A stretch of DNA of 54,880 nucleotides, from positions 1 to 54,880 of the forward strand of contig CAXTTV010000007.1 of assembly GCA_964247295.1 (NCBI GenBank), given 5' to 3'. The DNA is from CAXTTV01 sp964247295. Its GTDB lineage: Bacteria > Chloroflexota > Ktedonobacteria > Ktedonobacterales > Ktedonobacteraceae. Each line of letters begins with the position of its first letter. Position 1 is the first letter of the stretch. Shown here piece after piece: positions 27,038-35,939 of this stretch. Under the pieces are notes generated by a model that worked only from the letters and a program-made list of their open reading frames with translations, did not search any database and had not been told where the DNA came from. Both the position numbers and the translations under genes were made by a program.

Positions 27038-29041
27038 CTAATTTAAAGCCTCTCTTTTATATTGTTCAACCTTCTCTACCGTTTCAACTTTTAAATCCTC
27101 TGCCGATAACTCAACTGCTTCGAGTAATTGAAAGCAAAGACGTTGTATATCCTTAGCTGATTTTCGGACTTCGATAAATGTTCCATTGTTCAGCTCTCTT
27201 GTTTCACTAAATTTTTTCTTATCACGTCCTACTGAACGAGGAAATTGCTGCATTATCAAGACAAATTTTTCCGGTTCGAGCTCTGCGATAGTGTTCATTG
27301 TTCGTTCAAGAACATCGCGCCAGGATTGAACTTCAAAATGTTGACCAAGAATACTCATTGTTTTAGGTGTTGTACCTGTGACTCTTTTCTGCTCAAATTG
27401 CACTATTTTGCCTTCTCCTAATGAGGGCCAAATGGTAGTCGCGATGTTTGCCAGATGTTCAGCTCGTTTTTCGATATCTTCTCTTGCCCATGTCTGAGTA
27501 TCGTTGAAATACTTGTTAATCTCGAAATGACTATTTTCTAACTGTTTCTTTTTCTCATCAAAACTCTGATTTGAAAGTTCGGAATTATATTTTGTAAGAG
27601 TGAGATTACCAAGTGTGTGCAGGAACATTTCATGTGTATTTTCGTAGTCATCACCTAAAGTCTTTTTCCAATCCTCGGTTAATGTCTGAGGCATAATATG
27701 TTCGACGGTGGAGTTATTAAAGGCGATCTGTTCTTTATGGTTGTAGGAGTCCTCGATTGCCTCTAGAATCAGTCTTGTTTTGATTGTACGGTCACCTCCT
27801 CCATAAAGTTTAGCATCCATCAAATGCCTGGTAAACTCAGAATCTTTAGGGTACCCTTTAGATTGAAGGGTTAATTTTAAGCTCTCAACAAAGTTTTCTG
27901 AGTCTCTGCTTTTGATCTGCATATAAAGGGGAGGAAATATTTTGTTTAAGGTATTTACAGGTATATTGCAAACAAACCGGCGGATGATAAAGTTCTCAAT
28001 AATTTTCACGATATTAACGAAGTCTATAGAGGAGATTTTGTTTTGCTGGTAATCATGATAGCAATTGAGTAAAAAGGGATAACTTGTAGTCACCTCCAAT
28101 TGTTTGAGGCGCAAAAGTGCTTTTTGAATAGCTTTATCTGTTTCCTGTTCAGGGTTCAATAATTTTTTATAGTAATTTGCAAATGAAGCTAATTCCTTCA
28201 AGTGCTTTAAGGGCTCGCCCTCTAAAAGGCGTTCTTTGAGGAAATAGTAGACATCACTTTGTTTTACAAAATTGCCATCCTTCATAAGATAATGACGGAT
28301 GCATTCTGTAAGATCACCACCAAGGGCCGTTTGCATTGGTTCCCAATACTGTGAGTAGATATTTTCTTGCTCATCAGTATGAATTTTCATAAAGAAATAG
28401 TTACGAATTAAATCTGACTGCGTGAGAGGCCGTCCTTTGGCATTAAGGCTTTCAAAAACGAGGTATGGATCATCGTCCTGGTCAAGAACAATGCTAATTA
28501 CCGAGACATTATTAGAAATAACCTTTTTGAGAGTCTCTCCACTTATACCACTCCTTCTCATTTTTCTCTCAAAAAACTGATAAGCTTCAATGATTTTATC
28601 TGCTACAGATTTAGTTTTAGAATGAATCAAATCCTGATATGCTTGACGATCAACTTGCGTTGGCTGAAGTTTATAGTGATCTGAACCTTTCTTGTAAAGG
28701 TTCACTAACAATGTTGCGTTAATTTCTTCAGCTAGTTCGGAATTAGCTTTTTTTTCTTTGTCACGTAATAGCGCAAGGAGAATGAATATAGTTGTGAGAC
28801 GTTGTTGACCGTCGATAAGTAGATACTTGGCAACCCCTTCGGGCACTGAGGAAGTGGGCATCGTTACCATAGATCCTAGAAAATGGGTACGGGGATTATC
28901 CATTTCGCTTAGTTCTATCAGATCATCCCATAGAACCTGCCATTCTTTTTTTTCCCAACTATATGCTCGTTGAAAAAGAGGAACAACATATTGCTTCGTA
29001 CCTTCAATAAGTGCTTGAAGTTTAGCCTCAGATGCTTTCAT
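27038..29041 (-). CDS. GmrSD-type restriction endonuclease (DUF262 plus DUF1524)
   Basis: 667 aa, fused form of the modification-dependent type IV restriction enzyme that cuts phage DNA with glucosylated or otherwise modified cytosines. The GmrS-like DUF262 half has FQRAYSW (23-29) and the ParB-like nucleotide motif DGQQRLTT (77-84). The GmrD-like DUF1524 half has the HNH motif VEHIMPQ near 448 and LGNLTLTKYN near 485. All key residues are present. The gene sits directly beside the tmRNA end used by the integrated element, outside attL. A monocistronic defence gene. Confidence 0.88.
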   Translation of the reverse strand: MKASEAKLQALIEGTKQYVVPLFQRAYSWEKKEWQVLWDDLIELSEMDNPRTHFLGSMVTMPTSSVPEGVAKYLLIDGQQRLTTIFILLALLRDKEKKANSELAEEINATLLVNLYKKGSDHYKLQPTQVDRQAYQDLIHSKTKSVADKIIEAYQFFERKMRRSGISGETLKKVISNNVSVISIVLDQDDDPYLVFESLNAKGRPLTQSDLIRNYFFMKIHTDEQENIYSQYWEPMQTALGGDLTECIRHYLMKDGNFVKQSDVYYFLKERLLEGEPLKHLKELASFANYYKKLLNPEQETDKAIQKALLRLKQLEVTTSYPFLLNCYHDYQQNKISSIDFVNIVKIIENFIIRRFVCNIPVNTLNKIFPPLYMQIKSRDSENFVESLKLTLQSKGYPKDSEFTRHLMDAKLYGGGDRTIKTRLILEAIEDSYNHKEQIAFNNSTVEHIMPQTLTEDWKKTLGDDYENTHEMFLHTLGNLTLTKYNSELSNQSFDEKKKQLENSHFEINKYFNDTQTWAREDIEKRAEHLANIATTIWPSLGEGKIVQFEQKRVTGTTPKTMSILGQHFEVQSWRDVLERTMNTIAELEPEKFVLIMQQFPRSVGRDKKKFSETRELNNGTFIEVRKSAKDIQRLCFQLLEAVELSAEDLKVETVEKVEQYKREALN

Positions 29042-29237
29042 AATATATTCCCTTCTATTTCAATGTAACGATAAACATAGGTTTAACTTTACCAAGTAAG
29101 CGGGATAATGAGGAGGTGATTGTAGTAAATTCAATTGTGTAGTTTAACTGATATTTCTTTATTTGGCAACAAAAAATTATATCTACGCATGGTGTAATTG
29201 CCATAAAAAGCTTTTTTGTCCATGTGTCGAAAAAAAG

Positions 29238-29272
29238 AAAACGGCCTGTAGATGCTCTCTACAAGCCGTTTT
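29238..29272 (-). terminator. Original tmRNA terminator, stranded at attL
   Basis: AAAACGGC-c-TGTAGA pairs with TCTACA-a-GCCGTTTT (29238-29252 with 29258-29272); read on the minus strand it is followed by CTTTTTTT. It abuts the attL core, as expected for the ssrA terminator before the element inserted. Confidence 0.8.
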
Positions 29273-29299
29273 GTGGTGGAGATGGGGAAGAGTTGAACT
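29272..29299. repeat. attL core (28 bp)
   Basis: Identical to 53215-53242. It holds the complement of the tmRNA T-arm and acceptor 3' end. The tmRNA body is not attached here. Confidence 0.92.
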
Positions 29300-29414
29300 A
29301 CTAGACAGAGGTTTTTTGTCCTTCTTCTACAAATTCTTCTCATGGTTTGGAGCTTGCTCTCAAAAAAACAGGATCTCGTAGTTGTTCAGTTTTATTCAGA
29401 TCTGTTCGATCTGA

Positions 29415-29435
29415 TTGGTGTCATTTTTGGTGTCA
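29415..29435 (+). promoter_or_regulatory. Left arm-type integrase site pair
   Basis: Two TTGGTGTCA copies with 12-nt period (29415-29423, 29427-29435), 116 bp inside attL. The same arrangement recurs at 53128-53148. Confidence 0.7.
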
Positions 29436-29976
29436 ATTTCAAACCTGCTTAAGCTTTCTTCCAATCCAGCGATCTTTTATCCCTACAGAAACAGTCTACC
29501 ACAATTTTCCGGCTTGCTTGTCTGCCGAAAGAGGTGCTATAATAATCGTGTCTTTTTTTATATCGCTTGTAGCCTTTACTGGCTCGCGATTTTTATCCGT
29601 GTTGCTCGGACGGTAGAGCAACCTGGTTCTGACTCTCCAAGGTGGCTGAGGGCTCTATGCATTCGTCACAATGAGTTGGTCCGCATCTGATCGCCTGTAC
29701 TGGCTATGATGGGCGTGGCTCTCCCTCAGAGCTGAGTGATCTCTCTTCGATCAGGCCCCTTGTCCTTAACGAGGTCCGTCCCTTACGGATATAAGGTGGA
29801 TGTTTCCGATTCTCGTTGTTCCAACTTCTGCGATGAGAGCTTCCAGTATGGAGTTCTAAACAGCAGAAAGCGAAAGTGAGCGCCCGTAGACCGCTCGACC
29901 AGACTCTCTGGTCCCCGTCTTACGAACATGATTGACCCAGATCGTTGTTCGTTATTCCTCAGACGGTAGGTGCGCT
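29436..29976. other. Non-coding left end of the element
   Basis: No convincing gene between the arm sites and the recombinase at 29977. It has tRNA-like fragments near 29614-29650 that do not fold into a full tRNA, and a GACCAG/CTGGTC hairpin at 29897-29913. It probably holds the recombinase leader and promoter. Confidence 0.5.
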
Positions 29977-30858
29977 ATGGGATCACATAGAAAAAGTATT
30001 ATCAAAGAGGCCCTCGACCGCTTTGACTCCCTGATGGCGATTGGCGAGAGCCGCCGCGAAGCCAAACAGGAACGCCGTTCTACGGGAGAGCGGATCTGGA
30101 CCTTCTCGACCGGCCGCATTCATTCCTATAAGACCCGCACCACCTATCAGGAACATGTGTTGCGCTTTATTGGGTGGGCTCGCCAGACCTATCAGATCAA
30201 GCGTCTGGAGGACCTGGATCTGCGATCTGAGGAACTGGCAAGCTACTATCTACAGACCCAGAAAGAGGCCCTGAAGAGCCCCTACACCCTTCAGGTTCAA
30301 AGATCCGCGTTTCGGTTGTTCTTCGGGAATCGCTCGCTGGCAGAAGAGATCCAGATCCCCCGGCGGACCCGAACCAGTATCACCCGGTCTCGCGGCCCTG
30401 TTGCCCATGATCGCCACTTTCAACCGAACAACTGGCAACCCCTCTTATCATTTCTTCAGGCGACTGGCTTACGCCGAATCGAGGTCACACACCTGAAATG
30501 TGGGGATGTTCTTCAGAGTCAGGATGGGGGCCTACTGATAGTGGTCAGAAATGGGAAAGGTGGGAAATCGCGAGAGGTGCCGGTGCTTCCAGGGCGTGAG
30601 CTGGATGTGCTTCAGATGGTGGCCGGGCTGGACCCAGAGACCCTGGTCTTTGACCACATTCCTAAGCACCTGGATGTGCATAGCTACCGGCGGGGTTATG
30701 CTCAAGCTCTCTATCTGCATTATGCCCCAGAAAGGGAGCTCCCGCCGGTAACAGGGAGGTTAAAGCCAACGGATTATGACCGGACGGCGGTCCAGCGAGT
30801 CTCCTGGGCTCTGGGTCATAATCGCCTGGATGTGGTGCTGAGGCACTATCTCAGATAA
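29977..30858 (+). CDS. Tyrosine recombinase, XerD-like, second copy
   Basis: 293 aa from the ATG at 29977 (GGTAGG upstream). An N-terminal SAM-like domain (about 45-110) is followed by a catalytic domain with Arg in ATGLRRIEVTHL, Lys in RNGKGGKSREVPV, HSYRRGYA (HxxR), LGHNRLDVVLRHY (His and the nucleophile Tyr). It is compact, without an arm-binding domain, unlike the main integrase at 51904. It may resolve dimers, serve another site or be a relic. It ends at a hairpin terminator. Confidence 0.85.
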   Translation: MGSHRKSIIKEALDRFDSLMAIGESRREAKQERRSTGERIWTFSTGRIHSYKTRTTYQEHVLRFIGWARQTYQIKRLEDLDLRSEELASYYLQTQKEALKSPYTLQVQRSAFRLFFGNRSLAEEIQIPRRTRTSITRSRGPVAHDRHFQPNNWQPLLSFLQATGLRRIEVTHLKCGDVLQSQDGGLLIVVRNGKGGKSREVPVLPGRELDVLQMVAGLDPETLVFDHIPKHLDVHSYRRGYAQALYLHYAPERELPPVTGRLKPTDYDRTAVQRVSWALGHNRLDVVLRHYLR

Positions 30859-30864
30859 ATATTG

Positions 30865-30915
30865 ATACACAAATAAGAGCGGATTTGGTTTGATGCCAGA
30901 TCCGCTTTTGTGTTT
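30865..30915 (+). terminator. Terminator after the left recombinase
   Basis: Outer ACACAAA/TTTGTGT and inner AGCGGAT/ATCCGCT arms (about 30867-30884 with 30898-30913), followed by TTTC. Confidence 0.7.
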
Positions 30916-30934
30916 CTAACCAAAGGAGGAAATC

Positions 30935-31516
30935 ATGACCTGCATTGTCGGATTGATTCATGAGAAGAAGGTTTATATCGGCGCAGACTCAGCCGGGTCT
31001 AATAGCATTGGGCAACAAGCGATCCGAGCCGATAAAAAAAATTTCGTCGTCAAGACTCCCACTGGCGCTCCCTTCCTCTTCGGTTGCACTTCATCGTTTC
31101 GGATGATCCAGTTGCTTCAATTTCATTTGACACTGCCTTACTATTCGAGCACTGCAAGTGATGAGGATGATGATCCGCTCTTTCGGTATATGGCGACTGC
31201 CTTTATCGACGCGGTTCGGTCCTGCTTCAAAGAGGGAGGGTATGCCAAAAAAGATGACGAGCGGGAGGAAGGAGGCTTTTTCCTCGTGGGATGCTTCGGG
31301 AGACTCTTTTGCGTCCAGTCAGATTATCAAATAGAAGAGGTAGCCTGTAGCTATAACGCCGTCGGAAGCGGGGGAGAGATCGCTTTGGGAGCGCTTCACG
31401 CAACACAAAGTCTAGATATACCGCCAGAACAGCGTATCATACTGGCCTTGGAAGCGTCTGCTACACATAACGCCTATGTGAGAGGTCCTTACCTTCTCAA
31501 AACGGTAGAGTGCTGA
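30935..31516 (+). CDS. Proteasome-like Ntn-hydrolase family protein
   Basis: 193 aa with the start of a proteasome beta/HslV fold: MTCIVGL, then VYIGADSAGS (like HslV GDGQAT) and later YNAVGSGGEIALGALHA. Met removal would expose Thr1 as the nucleophile; Cys2 is adjacent. It has strong AAAGGAGG before the ATG at 30935 and its own terminator behind it. Phage-borne relatives exist. It may process element or host proteins; no ATPase partner such as HslU lies nearby, so it probably acts alone. Confidence 0.65.
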   Translation: MTCIVGLIHEKKVYIGADSAGSNSIGQQAIRADKKNFVVKTPTGAPFLFGCTSSFRMIQLLQFHLTLPYYSSTASDEDDDPLFRYMATAFIDAVRSCFKEGGYAKKDDEREEGGFFLVGCFGRLFCVQSDYQIEEVACSYNAVGSGGEIALGALHATQSLDIPPEQRIILALEASATHNAYVRGPYLLKTVEC

Positions 31517-31872
31517 TCTGTCCACTGGCTACCTACCAGGTACCCACCTGCTACCCTCTCGGATGCCTCTCTTCTTCCCTACCTGTTCCCCTGTTCGTCT
31601 GCTACGGTCTTCCCAAACGCTGTAGGCGATGGACATGAACAATCAAAAATAGAAGCCTCTAACCAGGCGCATCTACACGATAGCCGCCCCTTTATTAGCC
31701 CCAGTTCTTGGGAAAAGGAAAGCTGAATATCACCTTTTGTGTGCTCTTCAAAGGAAGAAAGGCGCAGAAGGGACAGGGCTCAGCGTATGCGGTAGAAGGC
31801 GCTGTCTCTCGATAGCGAGGGTGGTTCCCGACCTAATTTGTGGTCAGCCGGAGGCTTTTTGATAACAACAGG
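31517..31872. other. Gene-free interval, possibly structured
   Basis: No frame with protein-like composition. Short local stems (around 31808-31822 and 31842-31857) suggest a leader or an untranslated RNA, but I cannot name one. Confidence 0.35.
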
Positions 31873-31914
31873 AATGCTCTAGAGCTTCTGGCTGTGCCAG
31901 GGTTCTAGAGCATT
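31873..31914 (+). terminator. Nested long stem-loop
   Basis: An 11-bp outer stem (31873-31883 with 31904-31914), a small internal loop, then a 5-bp inner stem (31888-31892 with 31896-31900), followed by TTCC. Terminator or structured leader for the next gene. Confidence 0.6.
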
Positions 31915-31960
31915 TTCCATTTGAAATAAATTGAATCTAGAACTAAAGGAGATGATTCGC

Positions 31961-32458
31961 ATGAAGATGCTCAAAGCTCAAGACGTATTCAGCTACCCAC
32001 GCTTTTTAGCGAAAAAGGTGGCACCAACCAGAATCAGGCCATTTATTGAGGATGATGTACAGAACGTGAATGGGGAATTTCTTCAGGATGCCAGAGGGAC
32101 ATTCTTCTGGGATCTCGAACAGCGCCGTCAGAGGGTGGAAATAGGCAGATGCCTGCTGGTTGGCACGTCCCCACAGGATAGGTGGACGACCTCAACGGAA
32201 AGTGTAGTGAGGGACCGGGTAGCGATTGGCCCGGCTGATGAGGATGGTTTCCGCCTTTACGTCATCAAAGACCCAACTTCACTCACCTGTTTCGATATCA
32301 ATCATGCGTTCTCTTTTGATCCTGGGGATGGAACGACGCCCTGGATATGCGAAAACCCAGCCGGGGGATATATTGTCTGGAATGGGATAGCAGATGAGGG
32401 ATCTACTATGCGAGTGGTGCAAAGACCCATTTTCAATTTGACGTATGAACGTGTCTAA
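31961..32458 (+). CDS. Unknown protein, 165 aa
   Basis: Start at ATG 31961, since AAAGGAGATG lies 9 nt upstream; the in-frame TTG at 31931 is unlikely. Soluble, mixed alpha/beta, no signal peptide or membrane segment, Trp- and Asp-rich (WICENPAGGYIVWNG). No family recognised. It lies behind the nested hairpin and about 110 bp before the Uma2 gene on the same strand. Confidence 0.6.
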   Translation: MKMLKAQDVFSYPRFLAKKVAPTRIRPFIEDDVQNVNGEFLQDARGTFFWDLEQRRQRVEIGRCLLVGTSPQDRWTTSTESVVRDRVAIGPADEDGFRLYVIKDPTSLTCFDINHAFSFDPGDGTTPWICENPAGGYIVWNGIADEGSTMRVVQRPIFNLTYERV

Positions 32459-32567
32459 ATTCCTCTTGTCCTATCGTGGCTCTGGCTTTCTCTTGTGGAA
32501 TAGACCAGGGCCAGAAAGTAAGATATGATAAAAGGACACAGAGTGCGAGATTTGAGGAGGAATGGGC

Positions 32568-33149
32568 ATGTTTGAGGCAAAAGAGAATGGATATTCTCTG
32601 GAGAGCTACTGGCGGATCGTGGAGGCGGACCCGGATCAGAAATACGAGTTCAGCGAGGGCAACGTTCGTCTCATGACCGGCGGGACTTCCTGGCATGCCC
32701 AGATCGCTTCCCGCATTAACCGGCTCTTGGGCAACGCTCTGGAGGACTCTGAGTGCAACGTCTATACGTCGGACGCGGCGGTACTTCTCAATGATCTTCA
32801 CGTCTACTACCCCGACGTTTCGGTTTCCTGTGACCCGATAGATTGGACCAGCAAACGGGGTTTGCTTTCGCCGTCGGTGATTGTGGAAGTACTTTCGCCC
32901 TCAACAGAGAAGACTGATCGGGGAGAGAAGCTCAAAGCTTATCAGAACTTCCCCACCATTCAGGAGATCCTCTATGTGGACTCGCGGCAACGCTATATTG
33001 AGCATTTTCATCGAGTGGAAGCCCACCAGTGGAAGCTATTCATTTATACTGAACCGGATGATGTGGTTAAGATGGAAAGCGTTGGGGTTGAGTTGAAGCT
33101 GCGCGAGATCTATCACAAAGTTCATTTGGAACTGGAAGAAAACGCTTGA
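32568..33149 (+). CDS. Uma2 family (DUF820) PD-(D/E)xK nuclease-like protein
   Basis: 193 aa; start at the second ATG (32568), 7 nt after GAGGAGG. Family landmarks: KYEFSEGNVRLMTGGTSWHAQIA, YYPDVSVSCD (the catalytic Asp), PSVIVEVLSPSTEKTDRGEKL (the ExK-like second half) and LYVDSRQRYIEHFHR. The fold is that of restriction-type nucleases. The family is massively expanded in ktedonobacteria and cyanobacteria, with unknown biological role, possibly mobile or repair linked. Confidence 0.85.
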   Translation: MFEAKENGYSLESYWRIVEADPDQKYEFSEGNVRLMTGGTSWHAQIASRINRLLGNALEDSECNVYTSDAAVLLNDLHVYYPDVSVSCDPIDWTSKRGLLSPSVIVEVLSPSTEKTDRGEKLKAYQNFPTIQEILYVDSRQRYIEHFHRVEAHQWKLFIYTEPDDVVKMESVGVELKLREIYHKVHLELEENA

Positions 33150-33311
33150 TCTATGGAATATAAGTGATCCTTACCTGAGACTACTTTATACATGTATTTA
33201 ATGAAAATCCTGAATAAACCAAAAAACCATTGAAATATATTATGATTGAGATGTATTATTGAACTGGTGATTATTTCCTGCTTTTAGGGTGCAAAGAAAG
33301 ATGAGGGTCCT

Positions 33312-33983
33312 GTGTCTCAATATCAGCAGTATTCTGAACAACCCCAGTTTCCCTATCCAATCAACATTAGCCAGTTCGCAACCTATAATGCTATCTTTAA
33401 GGTGTCTGAGCTAAACCTTCGGCAGCAGAAAATTTCTCCTGAGCAGGCAAGATCTATAGCCGCAAACTCTGGCATTCTTGCATTGCTTCAGGCATTTCCC
33501 GCAAACGATTGGAGTACCTCCTACGACGTTTATATTCAAACGTTTCAAAACACTCTTGAGAAAGTGGGTGTGGTTAGGGATGCTTTAGAGTTTGATGCTG
33601 TGACCAATGCCCGTGTCGTCAAAAGGCGTCACTTCTCTACCAATCCCAGCTCAGACCGTCTTGATGAGACACGACCTCACGAAATCCATGAAGAGGCTCA
33701 TAAGCTGGCGCGCTCATTCTTGGGACTACCATCTGATGTAACTGAACAGACCTTGATGAACGACTCCCAAGGAGAAGGGGAATGGGGTGTTCCGAATGAG
33801 AAACAGGATCTGCGGGATAGATTTGTGCGGTACCGGGAAGCCTTTTTAACGGAATATCATATATTTGACGTTGCTAAAGACTTTGCGGACAACCCCTTCC
33901 CACTAAAAAAGCCTGAACCTGATCCAGAGCCAGCAGAGCCCGAACCAGAGAAGGCCCGAAGGAAATTCTTGGGAATCTTCTAA
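33312..33983 (+). CDS. Unknown protein with acidic Pro-rich tail
   Basis: 223 aa from GTG 33312. The N-terminus is Gln/Tyr-rich, the middle helical (HEIHEEAHKLARSFLGLPSD), and the end is a KPEPDPEPAEPEPEK tail closing with a basic RRKFLGIF. No family recognised. The start has only a weak upstream signal (ATGAGGG). A stem-loop overlaps the interval to the convergent HD pseudogene. Confidence 0.55.
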   Translation: MSQYQQYSEQPQFPYPINISQFATYNAIFKVSELNLRQQKISPEQARSIAANSGILALLQAFPANDWSTSYDVYIQTFQNTLEKVGVVRDALEFDAVTNARVVKRRHFSTNPSSDRLDETRPHEIHEEAHKLARSFLGLPSDVTEQTLMNDSQGEGEWGVPNEKQDLRDRFVRYREAFLTEYHIFDVAKDFADNPFPLKKPEPDPEPAEPEPEKARRKFLGIF

Positions 33984-34028
33984 GGGATCGACAATCATGA
34001 AAAGGGTCAGATTCCTTAGATTGCTTCG

Positions 34029-34589
34029 TTAAGGGATCTGGCTCAGGCATTCCTGCGTTTCCTCTACGCTCTGAGCCAGATCTGGGATCGCCTGATGGAT
34101 AGCCTTAGAGACAATGTGATTTTCATCATATCGGCTGAAGATGTCCTCTAGACGCTCATCAAAAGTGACCTGTTTCCCGGCTCCACTGGTGGTCATGTCA
34201 CAATAATCAAGAGCGGTTGCTAAGGCAGAGTCTTCCTTGCGGAAATCGCTGAGATCAAGCCCTCGAAACTGGGCCTCATGTCTAGCCCCTGAATGGTACG
34301 CAACCAAATTCGCTAATCGCTCTTGGCCTAGTTGACGCAAGAAAATTGCCCCATCAAGAGGATGAAAACCTGATGTAGCCAGTTCTGGCGCGTACCCGAT
34401 ATCGTGCAGGTAAGCAGCAGCAACAAGGTACTGTTGTTCTTCTTCGGGAAGAATGTGCTTGACGTTCTGAGCCTGTCTAACAACCCCTTGAACATGGTCT
34501 CAACGCTTCCCAGTCGGAGCGAGATACTGTTCTGCGAGGTGGGCTGCCCATTCAATCAGCGTTTCGCCTGACTCTTTCTGTTTATACAT
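34029..34589 (-). pseudogene. HD-domain phosphohydrolase broken by a TGA
   Basis: A single frame of 187 codons from ATG 34589 (strong GGAGGG upstream) to 34029, interrupted only at codon 30 (34500-34502, TGA). Around it the protein reads PTGKR-stop-DHVQGVVRQA, where relatives have Trp (RRWxHVQGV), so TGG became TGA. The HD residues follow: HVQGV, AAAYLHDIGYAPEL and ALDYCDMTT. No in-frame ATG allows restart before the HD motif. It is one of only two minus-strand genes in the element. Sequencing error is possible. Confidence 0.8.
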
Positions 34590-34781
34590 CTAATATCCCT
34601 CCATATTAAGAAACAAAGAATAGTCTCTATTATACCTACAGAAGCAAAGCAGATGAACACTATAGCAGATCGTATTTAGGTAAAGGTCCATAAGCCAGTA
34701 TTATATAGTCTTCAGGTTTAGTCTGCTTGGTGTTGAAGATGCGGAAAAAGCATGCTATACCTAAAGGAAGGAGGCGCGTGC

Positions 34782-35939
34782 ATGATGAAAGATCTTCAAT
34801 ATGAGACGAATCTGAGAGAGGTTATCGAAGAGAACGGATACACATTTAAAGAAGTTTCTGAAGAAACCGGCATCTCGTTAAGTGCCTTATTCATCTACGC
34901 CCGTGGCGAACGATCCATACCCCACCAGAGTCGCTTTAAGATAGCAAAGGTCATCGGCTGCTCTGTTACAGATATTGTTTCAAAGAAACTGACCCAGCGG
35001 GATGTAAACAAGGGCATTGCTTTTGATTCCCTGCCTGAATTGGGGCGGGATCTGACAGACCGATGGGACCTGTATCACACAGTAGGTGCCAAATATGCGT
35101 ATCTTGGCCTGGATATTAGGTTACGGGAATTGGAGAAGCTCGCTCATGTTGTGAAAGGTGTCCAGTCTAACCAGGCACTCACACTTCTCACAGTAGGGTA
35201 CCAGTTGCAGTCTTGTGTTTTGCGTGACCTGATGAATTATAAACAATCGCACGTCGCATATCAGATAGCGTTTGATGTAGCCAGGGAACTGGATGATCAG
35301 GACCTAATGGGTTCTGCGCTGGTACGTGAAGGAGTCACCCTCATTCAGCAAGAAAAGCCACAAGAGGCTATTATCTATCTCACCAGCGCATTGAATATTC
35401 TGGATGATCATGATTCATCAGTACTACGAGGACATATCCTTCAAGCACTATCCGAAGGATATGCTAAGATAACTGATAGAGAACAAAGCTGGAGAAGCAT
35501 TGAGCAAGCAGAAATATATCAGACAAAGCAGGTAGATATAGAGGAGCGTAGCCTGGTTCGCGGCGTTACCGTTGCCTCAATTGCAGCACAAAAAGNNNNN
35601 NNNNNNNNNNNNNNNNNNNNNNNNNNNNNNNNNNNTGTTTTGTTACATGATCACCAGAGGGCAGTCATATTGATTGATGAAAGTTTGAGGCATTATGATA
35701 CATCGCTTACCCGAGGGTATGCTCGGATGCTCACCCAGAAAGCTGAAGCTTTGTTTGGACTAGGGGTTATTGATGAGTGTCTTTATCATGCACATGAAGC
35801 ACTCCTGTTAGCTAGAGAATCAGGATCTAATAAGACATTTGAGCGGATACAATCATTGTATAGCCGACTTCAGCAATCACATTGGAGAAAGGAACCAGGT
35901 GTTATCCAGGCACTCAGGGAGAATAGGAAGAATACATGA
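34782..35939 (+). CDS. HTH plus TPR regulator (contains assembly gap)
   Basis: 385 aa from ATG 34782 (GGAAGGAGG upstream; ATG 34785 also possible). An XRE-like HTH occupies about 5-60 (EVSEETGISLSALFIYARGE), followed by helical TPR-like units (ALLTVGYQLQSCVL, HVAYQIAFDVARELDD, AIIYLTSALNIL, ECLYHAHEALLLARES). Forty Ns (35596-35635) keep the frame as given. TPR-type XRE regulators commonly sense peptides. The stop overlaps the start of the YdcF gene (ATGA), so the two are co-translated and probably act together. Confidence 0.75.
   Translation: MMKDLQYETNLREVIEENGYTFKEVSEETGISLSALFIYARGERSIPHQSRFKIAKVIGCSVTDIVSKKLTQRDVNKGIAFDSLPELGRDLTDRWDLYHTVGAKYAYLGLDIRLRELEKLAHVVKGVQSNQALTLLTVGYQLQSCVLRDLMNYKQSHVAYQIAFDVARELDDQDLMGSALVREGVTLIQQEKPQEAIIYLTSALNILDDHDSSVLRGHILQALSEGYAKITDREQSWRSIEQAEIYQTKQVDIEERSLVRGVTVASIAAQKXXXXXXXXXXXXXXVLLHDHQRAVILIDESLRHYDTSLTRGYARMLTQKAEALFGLGVIDECLYHAHEALLLARESGSNKTFERIQSLYSRLQQSHWRKEPGVIQALRENRKNT
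35596..35635. other. Assembly gap (40 N)
   Basis: Forty Ns inside the HTH-TPR gene; true length unknown. Confidence 0.95.

Noticed and set aside
29610..29690. Possible tRNA-Gln (CTG)-like sequence with D-arm and anticodon-arm resemblance
   Set aside because: No T-arm and no acceptor stem pairing could be built; left as a fragment only.
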